A stretch of DNA of 64,000 bases from Mycobacterium sp. NS-7484 (GTDB lineage: Bacteria; Actinomycetota; Actinomycetes; Mycobacteriales; Mycobacteriaceae). The position numbers were made by a program, and so were the translations under genes. The notes under the pieces were generated by a model, which worked only from the letters and a program-made list of their open reading frames with translations, ran no database searches and was not told the DNA's origin. The DNA lies in assembly GCF_001953975.1 (NCBI RefSeq), contig NZ_MBEJ01000130.1:22869-86868 (forward strand), in the 5' to 3' direction. Of this stretch, positions 47,601 to 62,600 are shown piece by piece (positions within the stretch are counted from its first letter, which is position 1; the number at the start of each line of letters is the position of its first letter).

Positions 47601-50600
47601 ATGCCCCGGCCTGTGGATAAGTCGGGAATAGCGGCGGAACAAGGTACCGTTGAGGTAGTAGACGCGCGGTTTCCTCCACGTGTTTGCGACGTACTTCAGC
47701 TGTACCGGCATCAGAGATGCCCAGGGATGCTTAGGGAGAGCTATGACTGTTCAGGACGCCACCTCCACCGAGACCCACGGTGTGACCCTGACGGACGCCG
47801 CGGCGTCGAAGGCGAAGGCGCTGCTGGACCAGGAAGGCCGCGACGACCTCGCGCTGCGTATCGCGGTGCAGCCGGGCGGCTGCGCCGGCCTGCGCTACAA
47901 CCTGTTCTTCGACGACCGGACGCTCGACGGTGATCTGACCGCTGAGTTCGGCGGCGTCAATCTGACCGTCGACCGGATGAGCGCTCCGTACGTGCAGGGC
48001 GCCACCATCGACTTCGTCGACTCGATCGAGAAGCAGGGCTTCACGATCGACAACCCCAACGCCACCGGCTCCTGCGCCTGCGGCGACTCCTTCAACTGAC
48101 GTGAGCTGACAACCGGCGGTCAGTACTGACCGCCGGTCCGCAGCACGTACGAGCACACCAGCACCTGCTCGTTCTTTCCGTCTCTCTGTACCAGCAGCTG
48201 CGCCACGCCCTGTTGTTCCTCGTCCATGGGGCGCTGCCCGCGTGCCGATCCGCTGGCCGGGGCCACCTTCATGGTGAACAGCACCTGCGCCTGCGTGGTG
48301 GACCACGGCACGTTCTTGTCGATGCCGGTCACCTCGACGTGGCTGAACTGCTTGCGGAAAGCGTCGCTGGCCAGGCCGGCCACCGCGAGATCTGCCTTGC
48401 GGTCCTTCACCCCGTCGTACAGCCCGCACAACGTGTGGCGCGCGATGGTTTCGTCATCCCCTTCGACCAGGGCGTCTAGATATTCCTGGATCGCCGCCTG
48501 AGCTTTGGCGTCCGAGACCGCCTCCGGCGCCGCAGAACGGCCGCCTCGTGAGGTCAACACCGCGATCAGCACGCCTGCCAGCGCGACCACCGCCAGCACT
48601 GCCGCCAGGATTTTGGGCCACCGACGCCTGGGGTATGGAACAGGCGGCGGCATCGTCCCCGGGTAGACCGGAGGAACGGACGGTATCTGCTCGGGATACT
48701 GCTGGGGCGGAATGTGCTCGGGGTACTGGTATGAACCAGTCATCTATGGGCGCTCCCGCGTGATCTGGAGGTGGGTCAGCCGTCTACGGTGACCGGGAAT
48801 ACGGTTATACGCAGGTTAGCGCAACCCGAAAAGTGCGACCGTGGCTCAGACTGGCCACCGGGCTGCGTGAGTAGGGTTTATGTAGCCGACTTAACAAAAT
48901 GAAGGGTGACATTCGTGACCATCGCAGTGACCGGATCCATCGCGACCGACCATCTGATGCGGTTCCCGGGGAAGTTCTCCGAGCAGCTGCTGGCTGACCA
49001 CCTGCAGAAGGTGTCGCTGAGCTTCCTGGTCGACGATCTGGTGATCCACCGTGGCGGTGTCGCGGGAAACATGGCGTTCGCGATCGGCGCGCTCGGCGGC
49101 GACGTCGCCCTCGTCGGTGCGGCCGGACAGGATTTCGACGAATACCGGACCTGGCTTCAGAACGCGGGCGTGGACTGCGGCAGTGTGCTGATCTCCGAGA
49201 CCGCCTACACCGCACGTTTCGTCTGCACCACCGACGAGGACATGGCCCAGATCGCCTCGTTCTACCCGGGTGCGATGTCCGAGGCACGCAACATCTCCCT
49301 GGCCGCGCTGGTCGAGCGGATCGGCACGCCGGAGCTGGTGATCATCGGCGCCAACGACCCCGAGGCGATGTTCCTGCACACCGAGGAGTGCCGGAAGCTC
49401 GGCCTGGCCTTCGCCGCCGACCCGTCCCAGCAGCTGGCCCGGCTTTCGGGTGAGGAGATCCGCAAGCTCATCAACGGCGCGGCCTACCTGTTCACCAACG
49501 ATTACGAGTGGGACCTGCTGCTGCAGAAGTCCGGGTGGAGTGAGGCGCAGGTGATGAGCCAGATCGGTATGCGCGTGACCACCCTGGGCGCCAAGGGCGT
49601 CGACCTGGTCAGCTCCGACGGCACGTTTGTGCACGTCGACGTGGTGCCCGAGAAGCATCAGGCCGACCCCACCGGCATCGGCGACGCGTTCCGTGCCGGC
49701 TTCCTGACCGGGCGCAGTGCCGGGTTGGGCCTGGAACGCTCCGCCCAGCTGGCCTCCCTGGTGGCGGTGCTGGTGCTGGAGGCGACGGGCCCGCAGGAAT
49801 GGACCTGGGACGCCGCCGAGGCGGTGCAGCGGCTGTCCGACGCCTACGGTGCCGAGGCCGGTGCCGAGATCGGCAAGGCGCTGGCCGGCTGACCCGGCCC
49901 CGGTCAGGGCCGGGCCGGACTGTCGGCCCGGCTACAGCTGGACCGGGTAGTGCGGTTCCTTGATCTGGGGGGTCACGCTGTGCTCGACGAAGATGGCGTG
50001 CCACAGCATGAAGATCAACACCGTCCACAGCCGGCGGCTGTGATCGCTGACGCCGCTGCGGTGCTCATCGAGCATGGTGCGCACCGCAGCCAAGTCGACA
50101 TACTGGCCGGCCCCCGACGAGGCCGTCATCGCATAGGCCCAGTCCATCAGCTCACCGGCGCGCAACCAGTGCCGGATCGGCACCGGGAAGCCCAGTTTGG
50201 GCCGGTTCAACACATGCGCCGGGACGATCGGTTCCAGCGCGCGCCGCAATGCGTACTTGGTGGTCGAGCGGGTGATCTTCTGATCGACCGGTAGCCGCGA
50301 GGCCACCGCGAACACCTCGGGATCCAGGAACGGCACCCGCAACTCCAGCGAGTTGGCCATGGTCATCTTGTCGGCCTTGACCAGGATGTCGCCCCGCAGC
50401 CAGGTGAACAGGTCGATGTGCTGCATGCGGGCCACCGGATCCCAGCCCTGCGACGCGCCGTACACGGGGGCGGTGACGTCGGTGTGCGTCCAGTCGGGCC
50501 GGAACCGCGGCAGCACCGCGCGCAACTGGTCGTCGGAGAAACTGCGGGCGTTGCCGTAGTAGCGCTCCTCCAGCGTCAGCGAGCCGCGGTGCAGCAGGCT

Positions 50601-53600
50601 CTTGCCGCGCATCCCTTCCGGCAGCGGCTTGGACGCCCTGCCCAACGACTTGCGCACCGGCCGGGGGAGATAGTCGAAAGGCTTGAGCGACAACGGTTCC
50701 CGATAGATCGTGTAGCCGCCGAACAACTCGTCGGCGCCCTCACCGGACAGCACCACCTTCACGTGCTTACGCGCCTCACGGGCGATGAAGAACAGCGGCA
50801 CCAACGCCGGGTCGGCCACCGGCTCGTCGAGGTACCACACGATCTCGGGCAGCGCCTCGACGAACTCCGCGGCGCTGACCACCTTGGTGACGTGCCGGGC
50901 GCCGATCGCTTCGGCGGAGGCCACCGCCACGTCCACCTCGGAGAAGCCCTCGCGCTCGAATCCGGTGGTGAACGTGATCAGCCGGGGGTTGTGGCGCATC
51001 GCCAACGCGGCGATCGCCGTCGAGTCGATCCCGCCGGACAGGAACGCACCGACCGTCACGTCGGCCCGCATGTGCTTGGCGACCGAATCCTCCAGCGCGG
51101 CGGTGATCTCGTCGTAGCGGGACTGCTCGGCGCCCTTGACGAACGGCACGGCGTTGAACTTCGGGACGAAATAGCGCGTCACCTCGGGGCGCCCACCGGG
51201 TTTCAACCGCGCGTAACTACCGGACTCCAACCGGCGGATCCCGCGGTGCAGCGTCTCGGGTTCGGGCACGTACTGCAGCACGGTGTAGTGCTGCACGGCC
51301 CGCTCGTCGATGCCCAGGTCGAGCCCCAGCAGGCCGGCCAGGTCCAGCAGGCACTTCTTCTCGCTGCCGACCGCGGTCCCGCCCGGGCCGGTGGCCAGGT
51401 ACAGCGGTTTGATGCCGAAGGGATCCCGAGCGCAGAACAACTCGCGCTCTTTCGTGTCCCACAGCGCGAACGCGAACATGCCACGCAGCCGGTGCAGCGC
51501 GTCGGGACCCCAATGGTGGTACGCCGCGACGATGGCCTCGCCGTCACCGTCGGTGTGAAACACCGCACCGTGTTCGGCGGTCAACGTTTCGCGGAGTTCG
51601 AGGTAGTTGTAGATCTCGCCGTTGAACACCAGCACGTACCGGTCCGGCGCATCGGCCGGGCCCCAGCGCAACGGTTGATGGCTGTGGGCGATGTCGATGA
51701 TCGACAGCCGGTTGAAGCCGAGCACCACGGTGCCGTCCCCGGAGCCGTCCGCTCCGGCGCCGGCCGGGTCCGCCCAGGTGCCCGGCTCGTCGGGACCGCG
51801 GTGACGCATCAGGTGCGAAGCGTTCGCCACGGCGTCGACCAGCCGCGATTCGGCTTCCGATATGGGGCTGGGGGAGGCGTCAGCCTGGGTCGAGTGGGAG
51901 GGGGCAGTTACCAAGGCGAGCAGTCCGCACACCGCGCCAGTATGTCTGATCCGACGGGTTCGGTAGACCACCACCCGCGCTGTTGCGCCAGTCGCTTCGC
52001 TCCCGTGTACGGGCGTGGTCTACGCTGCGTAGTATTCGCAAAACAACGACCGGTCGCGGTCGCGAAATACCGATCTAGGAGGCGCCAACGTGACACCTCG
52101 CGGGCTTAAGGCGGTGGCCCGAGCGGCGTTGTTGTCAATCGTCCTGGGTGGCTCGGCATTCTTGCTGAGCGGCTGCAGCTGGCAGGACGCACTCGCGCTC
52201 GGCTGGCCGACGGGTATCACCCCGGAGGGCAAACTCAACCGAGAGCTGTGGATCGGCTCCGTGATTGCGTCCTTCGTCGTGGGCGCCATCGTGTGGGCTC
52301 TGATCTTCTGGTCGAGTGCGTTCCACCGGAAGAAGAAGGGTGACACCGAGCTTCCGCGCCAGTTCGGCTACAACATGCCGCTCGAGCTGGCCCTGACGGT
52401 CATCCCGTTCCTCATCATCTCGGTGCTGTTCTACTTCACCGTGGTGGTCCAGGAGCGCATGCTGCACAAGGATCCCAACCCCGAGGTCGTCATCGACGTG
52501 ACCGCCTTCCAGTGGAACTGGAAGTTCGGTTACCAGAAGATCGACTTCGCCGACGGGTCGTTCGACTACGACGGTGCCGATCCGGAGCGCAAGGCCGCGA
52601 TGACCTCCAAGCCGGAGGGCAAGGACGAGCACGGTCACGAGCGCGTCGGCGCTGTGCGTGGCCTCAACCCCGAGGATCGCACCTACCTGAACTTCGACAA
52701 GATCGAGACGCTGGGCACCTCCAACGAGATCCCGGTTCTGGTGCTCCCGGTCGGCAAGCGCGTCGAATTCCAGCTCAACTCCGCGGACGTGATCCACGGC
52801 TTCTGGGTGCCGGAGTTCCTGTTCAAGCGTGACGTGATGCCCGAGCCGGTGGCCAACCACTCGGATCACATCTTCCAGGTCAGCAAGATCGAGCAGACCG
52901 GCGCGTTCGTCGGGCGCTGCACCGAGATGTGCGGCACCTACCACTCGATGATGAACTTCGAGGTCCGGGTCGTCGAGCCCAACGACTTCAAGGCCTACAT
53001 CGATCAGCGCAGCGCGGGCAAGACCAATGCTGAGGCGTTGGCGGCAATCAACCAGCCGCCGCTGGCCATCACCACTCACCCGTTCGACACCCGACGCGGT
53101 GAGCAGGCACCGCAGGCGAGCAAGTAGGGGCTACACGCAATGCATATTGAAGCTCGACTGTTCGAGATCCTGACGGCGTTCTTCGCGTTGTCGGCGGTCG
53201 TGTACGGCGTGTTGACGGCGATGTTCGCCACTGGTGGCGTCGAGTGGGCCGGTACCACCGCCCTGGCGCTCACCACCGGTCTGACCCTGATCACCGGAAC
53301 GTTCTTCCGCTTCGTGGCCCGTCGCCTCGACACCCGCCCCGAGGACTATGAGGACGCCGAGATCAGCGACGGCGCAGGCGAACTGGGCTTTTACTCGCCG
53401 CACAGCTGGTGGCCGATCCTGATCGCGCTGGCCTTCTCGGTCGTTGCGGTGGGCACCGCCCTGTGGCTGCCTTGGTTGATGGTCGCCGGCATCTGCCTGG
53501 TGCTGATGGCAGTCGGTGGCCTGGTCTTCGAGTACTACTGGGGTCCTGAGAAGCACTGACCCGTCCGACGACGTGCCGATTGTGGCCTGATCAAGGTCAC

Positions 53601-56600
53601 AATCGGGTCGTCACTTCATCCGCCACCGGCAGCGCCGGACTGACCGGCCTCTCCCCGTTGGGTAATGTTGCCGGGGCGCTGTCACCAGCGAACGGCTCCG
53701 TTCGATCCGCGTGGCAGCGAAGTTGTCGAGAAGGATAGGCGTAGATGAGCGGGCCGAATCCCCCGGAACCGGGTGCCTCCGGTTCTGACGTGCCGGATCA
53801 GCAAGCCGGAAAGCATTCGGCACCCGAGGACGCAACACAGGTGTCGGGTGCCGACGCGGATGCCGGTGAGACGGAGTTCTACTCACAGGCGTACTCCGCG
53901 CCGGAGTCCGAGCAGTTCACCAGCGGGCCGTACGTGCCCGCCGACGTGGCGCTCTACGACTACGACGACTACGACCCGGCGACCGAACTCGTCGACACCG
54001 CCCCGCCGCCGCGCTGGCCGTGGGTGGTCGGTATCACGGCCATCATCGCAGCGGTGGCGCTCGTAGCCTCGGTGGCTGCGCTGGTGACCCGCGACAGCGA
54101 AACCGACAACCTCGCGACGCCCAAGCCCAGTACGACGACGTCGAGGCCGCCGGTGCAAGACGAGATCACCACCACCACACCGCCTCCGCCGCCGCCCCCG
54201 CCGACATCGGAGGAGCTGCCGCCTCCGCCGCCGCCCGAGACGGTGACCGTGACCGAGCCGCCGCCGCCTCCGCCGGCCCCGACCAGTGAGGCCCCGCCGC
54301 CGGCTCCGAGTACGACGACTCCGCCGCCCACCACGACCACGACGCATGCCGGACCGCGTCAGGTCACGTATTCGGTGACGGGCACCAAGGCGCCGGGTGA
54401 CATCATCACGATCACCTATGTCGACGGCAACGGAAACCGGCGCACGCTGCGCAACGTCTATATCCCGTGGACCTTCACGATGACGCCGATCTCCAATTCG
54501 GACGTGGGTTCGGTCGAGGCCTCCAGCCTCTTTCTGGTCAGCAGGCTGAACTGCTCGATCACGGCCAGTGACGGGACCGTGCTTTCCTCCAATGCCAACA
54601 ATTCGGCACAGACAGCCTGCTGATGACCAGTCCGATCAGCGAACTCGAGAACACCGACCGGGTCTTGCTGGGCGCGTGCGCCGCGGTCTGGCTCGCTGCC
54701 CTGGGAGCCGGGGTGGCCGCGGTGGTCGCCCTTGTCGACTTGGGCCGAAGCCACCCGCAAGGCTCCGAAGGCGCTGACACCCCGTGGGTGCTCTACACCG
54801 TGATCGGGTTGTCCGTAGTGGTGATCGCTGCGGCGGTGCCGCTGTTGCTGCGGGCGCGAGCCCAGGCCGACAACCGTCAGCCAGGACGGCGGCCGCAGCC
54901 GCCGGCCCGCTCACCGCGTCCCATCGGTGGCAGTTACCGCGCCGCACCGGTCTCGATGAGCCGTTACGCCGCAGACAACGGGGCGCCGACCGCCGCGGCC
55001 GCGGTGGTGTGGCTGCGGTTCACCTTGGCGGTCACCTGCGCCTTGGGCATCGGGACCGCGGCCGTCGGGCTGGCCACCTACCTGATGGCCACCGGCAGCA
55101 ATGCGCTGGCCTGGTGCCTCTACGGCCTGGTCGGTGTGGTCACCGCGGGCGTCGTGGCGCTGCTGATCGTGGCGCTGCGCGAGCTCGACCGTCTCTCGGC
55201 GTAGTTCTTTCTCAATTCTTTCTGCCCACATCCGGCGTTGCCGATCGCGGTGCGGCGGATCCGCCCAGCTGAGATCCAGGATCGCGTGAATTGCTCTGGC
55301 TGTTACCTCCCGTGAGGGTCCGGCAGCACCGAGATTGCACGCAGGGACAAGATCGTCGCCAATCTTGTCCCTGTCTGCAATCTCGGTGGACCGTCAGCCT
55401 TAGATCAGCCCGAGATCAGCCCTAGACCAATACCGGCACACCTCACATAAGACAATCGCCGCAACTCTCCGAAGAGAGCTGCGGCGATTGTTCAGGGTAG
55501 GGGAGTGGTCAGTGGTGACCGTTGGGCTTCCCGTTACCGTCCTGCTCCTGGTACTCCCGCAACGCGGTGAGCGCCTTGTGCTCGGAGGCGTGGGCCGCCT
55601 CGGTGAGCGCATCGTGCTCGACGGCCGGATCGGCGAACAGGAAGCTGCCGGTGCCGGGTGCACCACCCGAGCCGAGCTTGTTCATCCGCTTCGGCAGGGC
55701 AGCACCCTGGTACTCCAGCGGGATCGGGTGGCCGTGATCGTCGACCGGTCCCAGCGGCTGGTGCAACTCGACGTACGCCCCGTGCGGCAGGCGCTTGATG
55801 ATGCCCGTCTCGATGCCGTGCTCCAGCACCTCACGGTCACTGCGCTGCAGCGAAATGGCCCAGCGGTAGGCGATGTAGTACACGATGCCCGGCAGCACCA
55901 CCATGCCGATACGACCGATCCAGGTGGTCGCATTCAGCGAGATGTGGAACTTCAGGGCGATGATGTCGTTCATCGCGGCCAGGGTCAGCACCATGTAGAA
56001 CGCGATCGCCATGGCACCGATCGCCGTACGCACCGGAACGTCGCGCGGACGCTGCAGCAGGTTGTGGTGCGCGTCGTCGCCGGTGACCTTCTTCTCGATG
56101 AAGGGGTAGGCGATCAGCAGCGCGAACACGCCGCCCATGATCAACGCGACCCAGACCACCGCGGGGATGGTGTGGCCGAACGGGTAGAACTCCCAGGCCG
56201 GCCAAATACGCGCCAGACCCTCGGTCCACATCATGTAGAAGTCGGGCTGGCTACCGGCCGAGATCTGAGACGGCTTGTAGGGACCCAGATTCCAGATCGG
56301 GTTGATCGTCAGCAAGCCGCCCATCAGGCCGAGCACGCCGGTGATGATCGCGAAGAACGCACCCGACTTCACCGCGAACACCGGCATGACGCGCACACCG
56401 ACCACGTTGGTCTCGGTGCGGCCGGGGCCGGGGAACTGGGTGTGCTTCTGGAACCACACCAGCGCCATGTGGGCACCGATGAGGGCCAGGATGATGCCCG
56501 GGATCAACAGGATGTGCAGGGCGTACAGGCGCGGGATCAGGATCTCGCCGGGGAAGTCCCCGCCGAACAGCGCCCAGTGCAGCCAGGTGCCGATGATCGG

Positions 56601-59600
56601 CATGCCAAGGGTGATCGACGACAGCGCGGCACGCAGACCGATACCGGACAGCAGATCGTCGGGCAGCGAGTAGCCGAAGTAACCCTCGAACATCGCCAGG
56701 ATCAGCAGCAGCGAGCCGATCACCCAGTTGGCCTCACGCGGACGGCGGAACGCACCGGTGAAGAAGATGCGCGCCATGTGCACCATGATCGACGCGGCGA
56801 ACATCAGTGCGGCCCAGTGGTGGATCTGGCGGACGAACAGACCGCCGCGCACCTCGAAGCTGATGTCGAGTGCGGACTCGTAGGCCCGCGACATCTGTAC
56901 ACCCCGAAGGGGTTGGTACACACCGTCGTAGGTGACGTGTGCCATCGACGGATCGAAGAACAGCGTCAGCCAGACACCGGTGATCAGCAGCACGATGAAG
57001 CTGTACAGCGCGATCTCACCCAGCAGGAAGGACCAGTGGGTGGGGAACACCTTGTTCAGCTGCCGGCGCACCGCCGCCGACGGATGGTAACGGGAATCGA
57101 TCGCATCGCCTTGTGCGGCAGCGATCTTGGCAAGGTCAGGGCTCATGATTTGCGCTCCCAGAATGCCGGTCCGACGGGTTCGACGAAGTCGCCGTTGGCG
57201 ACGAGGTAGCCGTCTTTGTCGATGGTGATGGGCAGCTGCGCCAACGCGCGCGCAGCCGGACCGAATATGGGCTTTGCGAAGTGCAACGCGTCGAACTGCG
57301 ACTGGTGGCACGGGCAAAGGATGCGGTAGGTCTGCTGCTCGTACAGCGACGACGGGCAGCCCAGGTGCGAGCAGACCTTGGTGTAGGCGAACAGCTCACC
57401 GAAGTTGAAGCTCTCCTGGCCCTTCCGCTTGACCACGCGGGGCATGTCGGCCGGCTTGATGCGGATGAGCATCACCGGGTTACGCACACCCATGGCGATC
57501 TCGGTCAAGTGGTGCTCGGACTCGACGGTGGTGCCGTCGCCGTCAGACTCACGCCAGGGGAACACGGTCTCCATGCCACCGGCATCGAGATCCTCGGGCC
57601 GCATCTTGACGAACGGCGACGAGCCGGGACGTCCGGTCGCGCGCGCCAGGTAGATGGTCTCGCCGTGGAATCGGGGCGTCCACCCCGAGGTCCACAACAC
57701 GGCCTTCTTGCCTTCGGCGGTGGGCACCACGGGCTTCCACGGGTTCTTGATCAACCCGCCGATGAAGGCCACCAGGGTGCCGGCGCCGAATGCACCCAGG
57801 CCGATGCCCAGCGACAGACCGATCAGCTTGCGGCGCTTGACGGTCGAGCCCTCCAGGGCGTCGGTCAGGTTGGCCGCGATGGTCTTGCGGTGCAGCTCGG
57901 GGGAGCGCCCGTCGTGACGCTCCTGGACCGAGATCTCCTCGGGGATGAACTTCTTCTGGAACAGCACCGCCCCCACGCCGATCGACAGGATCGACAGACC
58001 GAAGGTCAGGCCGTACAGCGGGGTGGCCAGCGTGTAGAGGAACTCACCTTCGGAACCGAAAGGCTTGTACTCCCACGGCCAGAACAGGAAGACCAGCAGC
58101 AGCGCCAGGCCCGAAAGCCCGCCCAGCAGAAGCCAGTACGCGACCATCCGTTCGGTGCGCTTCTCGGCCTTGGTGCCGGGAACCGGCCAGCGCGGCTCCT
58201 TGAAGATGGTCTCGACGCCGTCCATCTTGCCGCCGAGGTCGACGAGTTCCTCACGCGACATGTTCGCCAGTTCGGCGTCGGTGGGCTGCCCGGGCACACC
58301 GGTCTGACCCGGGGTGTCGGTGCCCTTCATATCACCCTTGTTGTTCGGGTCGTCCTGACTCATGCGCGTGCCCCGATCCACATGGCCACACCGATGGCGG
58401 CCACCATTCCGATAATCCACATCGCCATGCCTTCGGGAGCCGGCCCGAAGCCGCCGAGCCCGTAGCCGCCGTAGCTGGGCGTCTCGGCCGATTCGCGGAC
58501 ATAGGCGACGATGTCGCGCTTCTCTTCCGGCGACAACTGCCGGTCGGAGAACTTGGGCATGTTCTGCGGCCCGGTCAGCATCGCGGTGTAGATCTGTTGC
58601 GGGTTGGCGTCCCCGAGGTCGGGGGCGTACTTACCGGAGGACAGCGCGCCGCCCTTGCCGGTGAAGTTGTGGCAGGACGCGCAGTTCAACCGGAACAGGT
58701 CGCCGCCGCGGGCCACATCGGACCCCATCAGGGACTCCTGGGCCACCGCGCCGTTCTCGTCGCGGATCACGGTCGGGCCGCCGCCGTTGGCCTGCACGAA
58801 GGCGCCGAGTGCATCGATCTGCGACTCGTCGAAGTGTTCCGGCTTGGACGGTGCCTGGGCCTCACCACGCATTGCGGGCATCCGCCCCGTCGACACCTGG
58901 AAGTACACCGCGGCCTCGCCGGTGCCGATCAGGCTGGGCCCGCGATCGGGCACACCCTGCAGGTTGGCGCCGTGGCACGAGACGCACGACGTGTCGAACA
59001 GTTGCTCACCCGTGCGCAGCAGCGCCGACTGCGATTCGTCGGCGACCGCAACCTGCGGTGTAGGTGTCAGCGTGGCCGCAACACCACCTGCGACTGACAG
59101 GCCGATCAACAGCAGCAGACCTGCTGACAATCGCCGGCGCAGCCGTCGGCGCGACTTGCTGGTCATCGAACCCCTTCTCATCGAGTCGATCATCGGACGC
59201 TTTGGCGAGCCGATCATCGGACAAAGTAGATGGTGGCGAACAGCGCAATCCAGACGATGTCGACGAAGTGCCAGTAGTACGAGACGACGATCGCTGCGGT
59301 GGCCTGCGCGGGCGTGAACTTACTCATCTTGGTGCGGGCCAGCAGCAAGATGAAGGCAACCAGACCGCCGATCACGTGCAGTCCGTGGAAACCGGTGGCC
59401 AGGTAGAAGACCGATCCGTAGGCACTGCCCGGGATGGTGGTGCCGTGCTCCACCAGGTGGATGTACTCGTATCCCTGGCCCAGTACGAAGAACAGGCCCA
59501 TCAGGAACGTGATCACATACCACCGGCGCAGCCCGAACACGTCGCCGCGCTCGGCGGCGAACACGCCCATCTGGCAGGTGAAGGATGACGCGATCAGCAC

Positions 59601-62600
59601 CAGCGTCACCGGTACGGCAAGGGCCAAATTGAGTTCGGTTGGCTCGGGCGGCCAGTCTCCACCAGCTTGGGCGCGCGCCGTGAAATACATCGCAAACAGT
59701 CCAGCAAAGAACATGAGTTCACTGGAAAGCCACACGATGGTGCCGACACTGACCATGTTCGGCCGGTTCAGCGAATGAACGCGCGACGTGATTGCCGTTC
59801 CCGAGGTACCTACAGCGCTCGTCACATCCGCAAGTATGACGCTTTGTAGTTGTCGATCTCCACCCGGGTCGAGCAATTGGTCGTAAACGTGTCGCGTTCG
59901 GTTCCCCGCGACCCTGGATTCGGATGGTCACAGCGATAGCATTCGGCGGTGTCTTCTGGATCTTCACCGCAGTCCCCGTCCCCGTCCGGCTCCGCGTCGC
60001 GCTCTCATCCTGAGCCGACGTGGCCGCTCATCCTCGGACGCCTGACCACCGAGCAGAGCCTGCCCAACGGTTACGCGGGATGGGCGATGGACCAGATCAT
60101 GACCGGCGTGGCCACCCCGGCTCAGATCGCCGGCTTCGCGGTGGCGATGAAGATGAAACGGCCGACCTCGGGTGAGGTCGGCGAGTTGGCCGACATCATG
60201 CTGTCGCATGCCCGCCGGGTGCCCACCGATCAGATCGGGACCGCGACGGTGGACATCGTCGGCACCGGCGGCGACGGCGCCAACACGGTGAACCTGTCGA
60301 CGATGGCGGCCATCGTGGTGGCCGCGTGCGGTGTCCCGGTGATCAAGCACGGCAACCGGGCCGCGTCGTCGTTGTCGGGCGGTGCCGACACGTTGGAGGC
60401 GCTCGGGGTGCGGATCGACCTGGGGCCGGAAGAAGTGGCGCGCAGCGTCGCCGAGGTCGGGATCGGGTTCGCCTTCGCGCCGCAATTCCATCCGTCCTAC
60501 CGGCACGCCTCGGTGGTGCGCCGGGAGATCGGCGTTCCGACGGTGTTCAATCTGCTCGGGCCGCTGACCAATCCGGCCTCACCGCGTGCCGGGTTGATCG
60601 GTTGTGCGTTCGACGATCTGGCCGAGGTGATGGCCGGCGTGTATGCCGCCCGCGGTTCCAGTGTGTTGGTGGTGCACGGTGACGACGGCCTGGACGAGTT
60701 GACCACGACGACCACCAGCACCATCTGGCGCGTGCAGGCCGGCACCGTGGACCGGTTGAAGTTCGACCCGGCGGCCTTCGGTTTCAAGCGGGCCGACATC
60801 AGTGAGCTCGTGGGCGGCGACGCCACCGCCAACGCGGCGGAGGCGCGGGCGGTCCTGGGCGGGGCCAAGGGACCGGTACGCGACGCCGTCGTGCTCAACG
60901 CGGCGGGGGCGATGGTCGCCCATGCGGGGCTAGCCAGCGACGCCCAGTGGGTTCCGGCGTGGGAGGCCGGTTTGGCGCGGGCCACCGAGGCGATCGACTC
61001 CGGTGCGGCCGAACAACTGCTCGCGCGTTGGGTGCGGTTCAGCCTGCAGTTCTGAGTTCTGCTGTTGGTCGGCGGCCAGCCGGGCCGAACGGGCGGTGGC
61101 CGCCCACGCCGCAAAGCGACCGGCCGAGCCGATCGGGGTGGCGTATCCGATGTCGGTGCGCACGATGCGGACGCCCGGGGTGGCCAGCCACCGGGCGATG
61201 AGTGCGGTCTCCTCCACCAGTGCGCCGCCCAAAGGCGTTGCGGTCGGCAGGATCACCTGGGCAGCCGCGCAGATCGCGTCGACCACCGGCATCGGCGGCA
61301 CCCCGCGCGGTGCCGTACCCGCCCCGGCCAGTTGGCCGTGTCGGATCACCGCGAAATGCCAGCCGCCGCGGCCATCGCCGCGGGCGGCCACCAGTTCGGG
61401 CACCTCGGCCAGCGCGCGTAGCCGTTGCCCGCGCCACAGCGCCTCGATGGCAACCGCGGCATGATCGCGGAGCCGGGCGGCGGTCTCGTACCGTCTGGCG
61501 GCCGCCACCTCACCGATGTGGTCGAGCGCGGCCGTCATCGCGGCGTGGTCGGTGCCGTCGATCAGTGCGCAGGCACGCTCGACTGCGGCCGCGTACGCGT
61601 GGGCATCGATGTCTTGGGGCGCCGGGCACGGTGACAGCTCCACCTCGGGGCAGCGGTGCCGACCGGCCGCCCCGAAGCGGGCCGTGCAGGTGCGCAGGCC
61701 GGTGAAACGGGCCACCAGAGCCGCCGACTGTACGGCGTCGGATCGGGCCGAGAACGGTCCGAAAGCGCTGCGGGGGCCCGGGTTCCGCACCGCCGACAGT
61801 CGTGGGAAGGCTTCGTCGGTGACTGCCACCCACCACCATCGCTGCGGGGCTTTGGAGCGCCGGTTGTAGGGCGGCGCGTGGGCGGCGAGCAGGCGGAGCT
61901 CGCGAACCCCGGCCTCCAGATCATGCGCGCACTCGACGTGATCGACCGCGACAGCCAGCGAGGCCATCTCTTTCATCCGGGCCCGCGGGTCCGCACCGGT
62001 GAAGTACTGCCGGACCCGCCGGCGCAGATCCACCGCGGTACCCACATAGAGGACCTCGCCGGAGGGCCCGCGAAACAGATAGACGCCGGGGCGGTTGGGC
62101 AGCCCGTCGGCCAGAGAACGGTTACGACGCTGCGCCGGCGTGACATCGGGTAGGTACGACCGGAGATCGGCGTAGGTGTGGACGCCCTGGTTGCCGACGC
62201 GTTCGATCAGTGCGTGCAGGACGTCGACGGTGGCGCGGGCATCGTCGAGCGCGCGGTGGGTCGGCGTGGTGGACGCACCGAACAACCGGGCCAGCGCCGA
62301 CAACTTCACACTGGGCGCCTCGTCGCGGGTCAACACACGGCGGGCGAGTTTCACCGTGCACAGCACAGGTGGCCGGGGCCAGCCGAGCTGCGCACGTTGG
62401 GCCGCCGCGCGTAGGAAGCCGATGTCGAACCCGGCGTTGTGGGCGACCAGCACTGCGCCCCGGGAGAATTCCAGAAACGACGGCAGCACCGCTTCGATGC
62501 GCGGCGCGTTGCGCACCATCGCCGTGGTGATCCCGGTGAGCTCGACGATCTGGGGTGGAATCGCCCGACCCGGGTCGACCAGGGTGGCCAGCTCACCGAG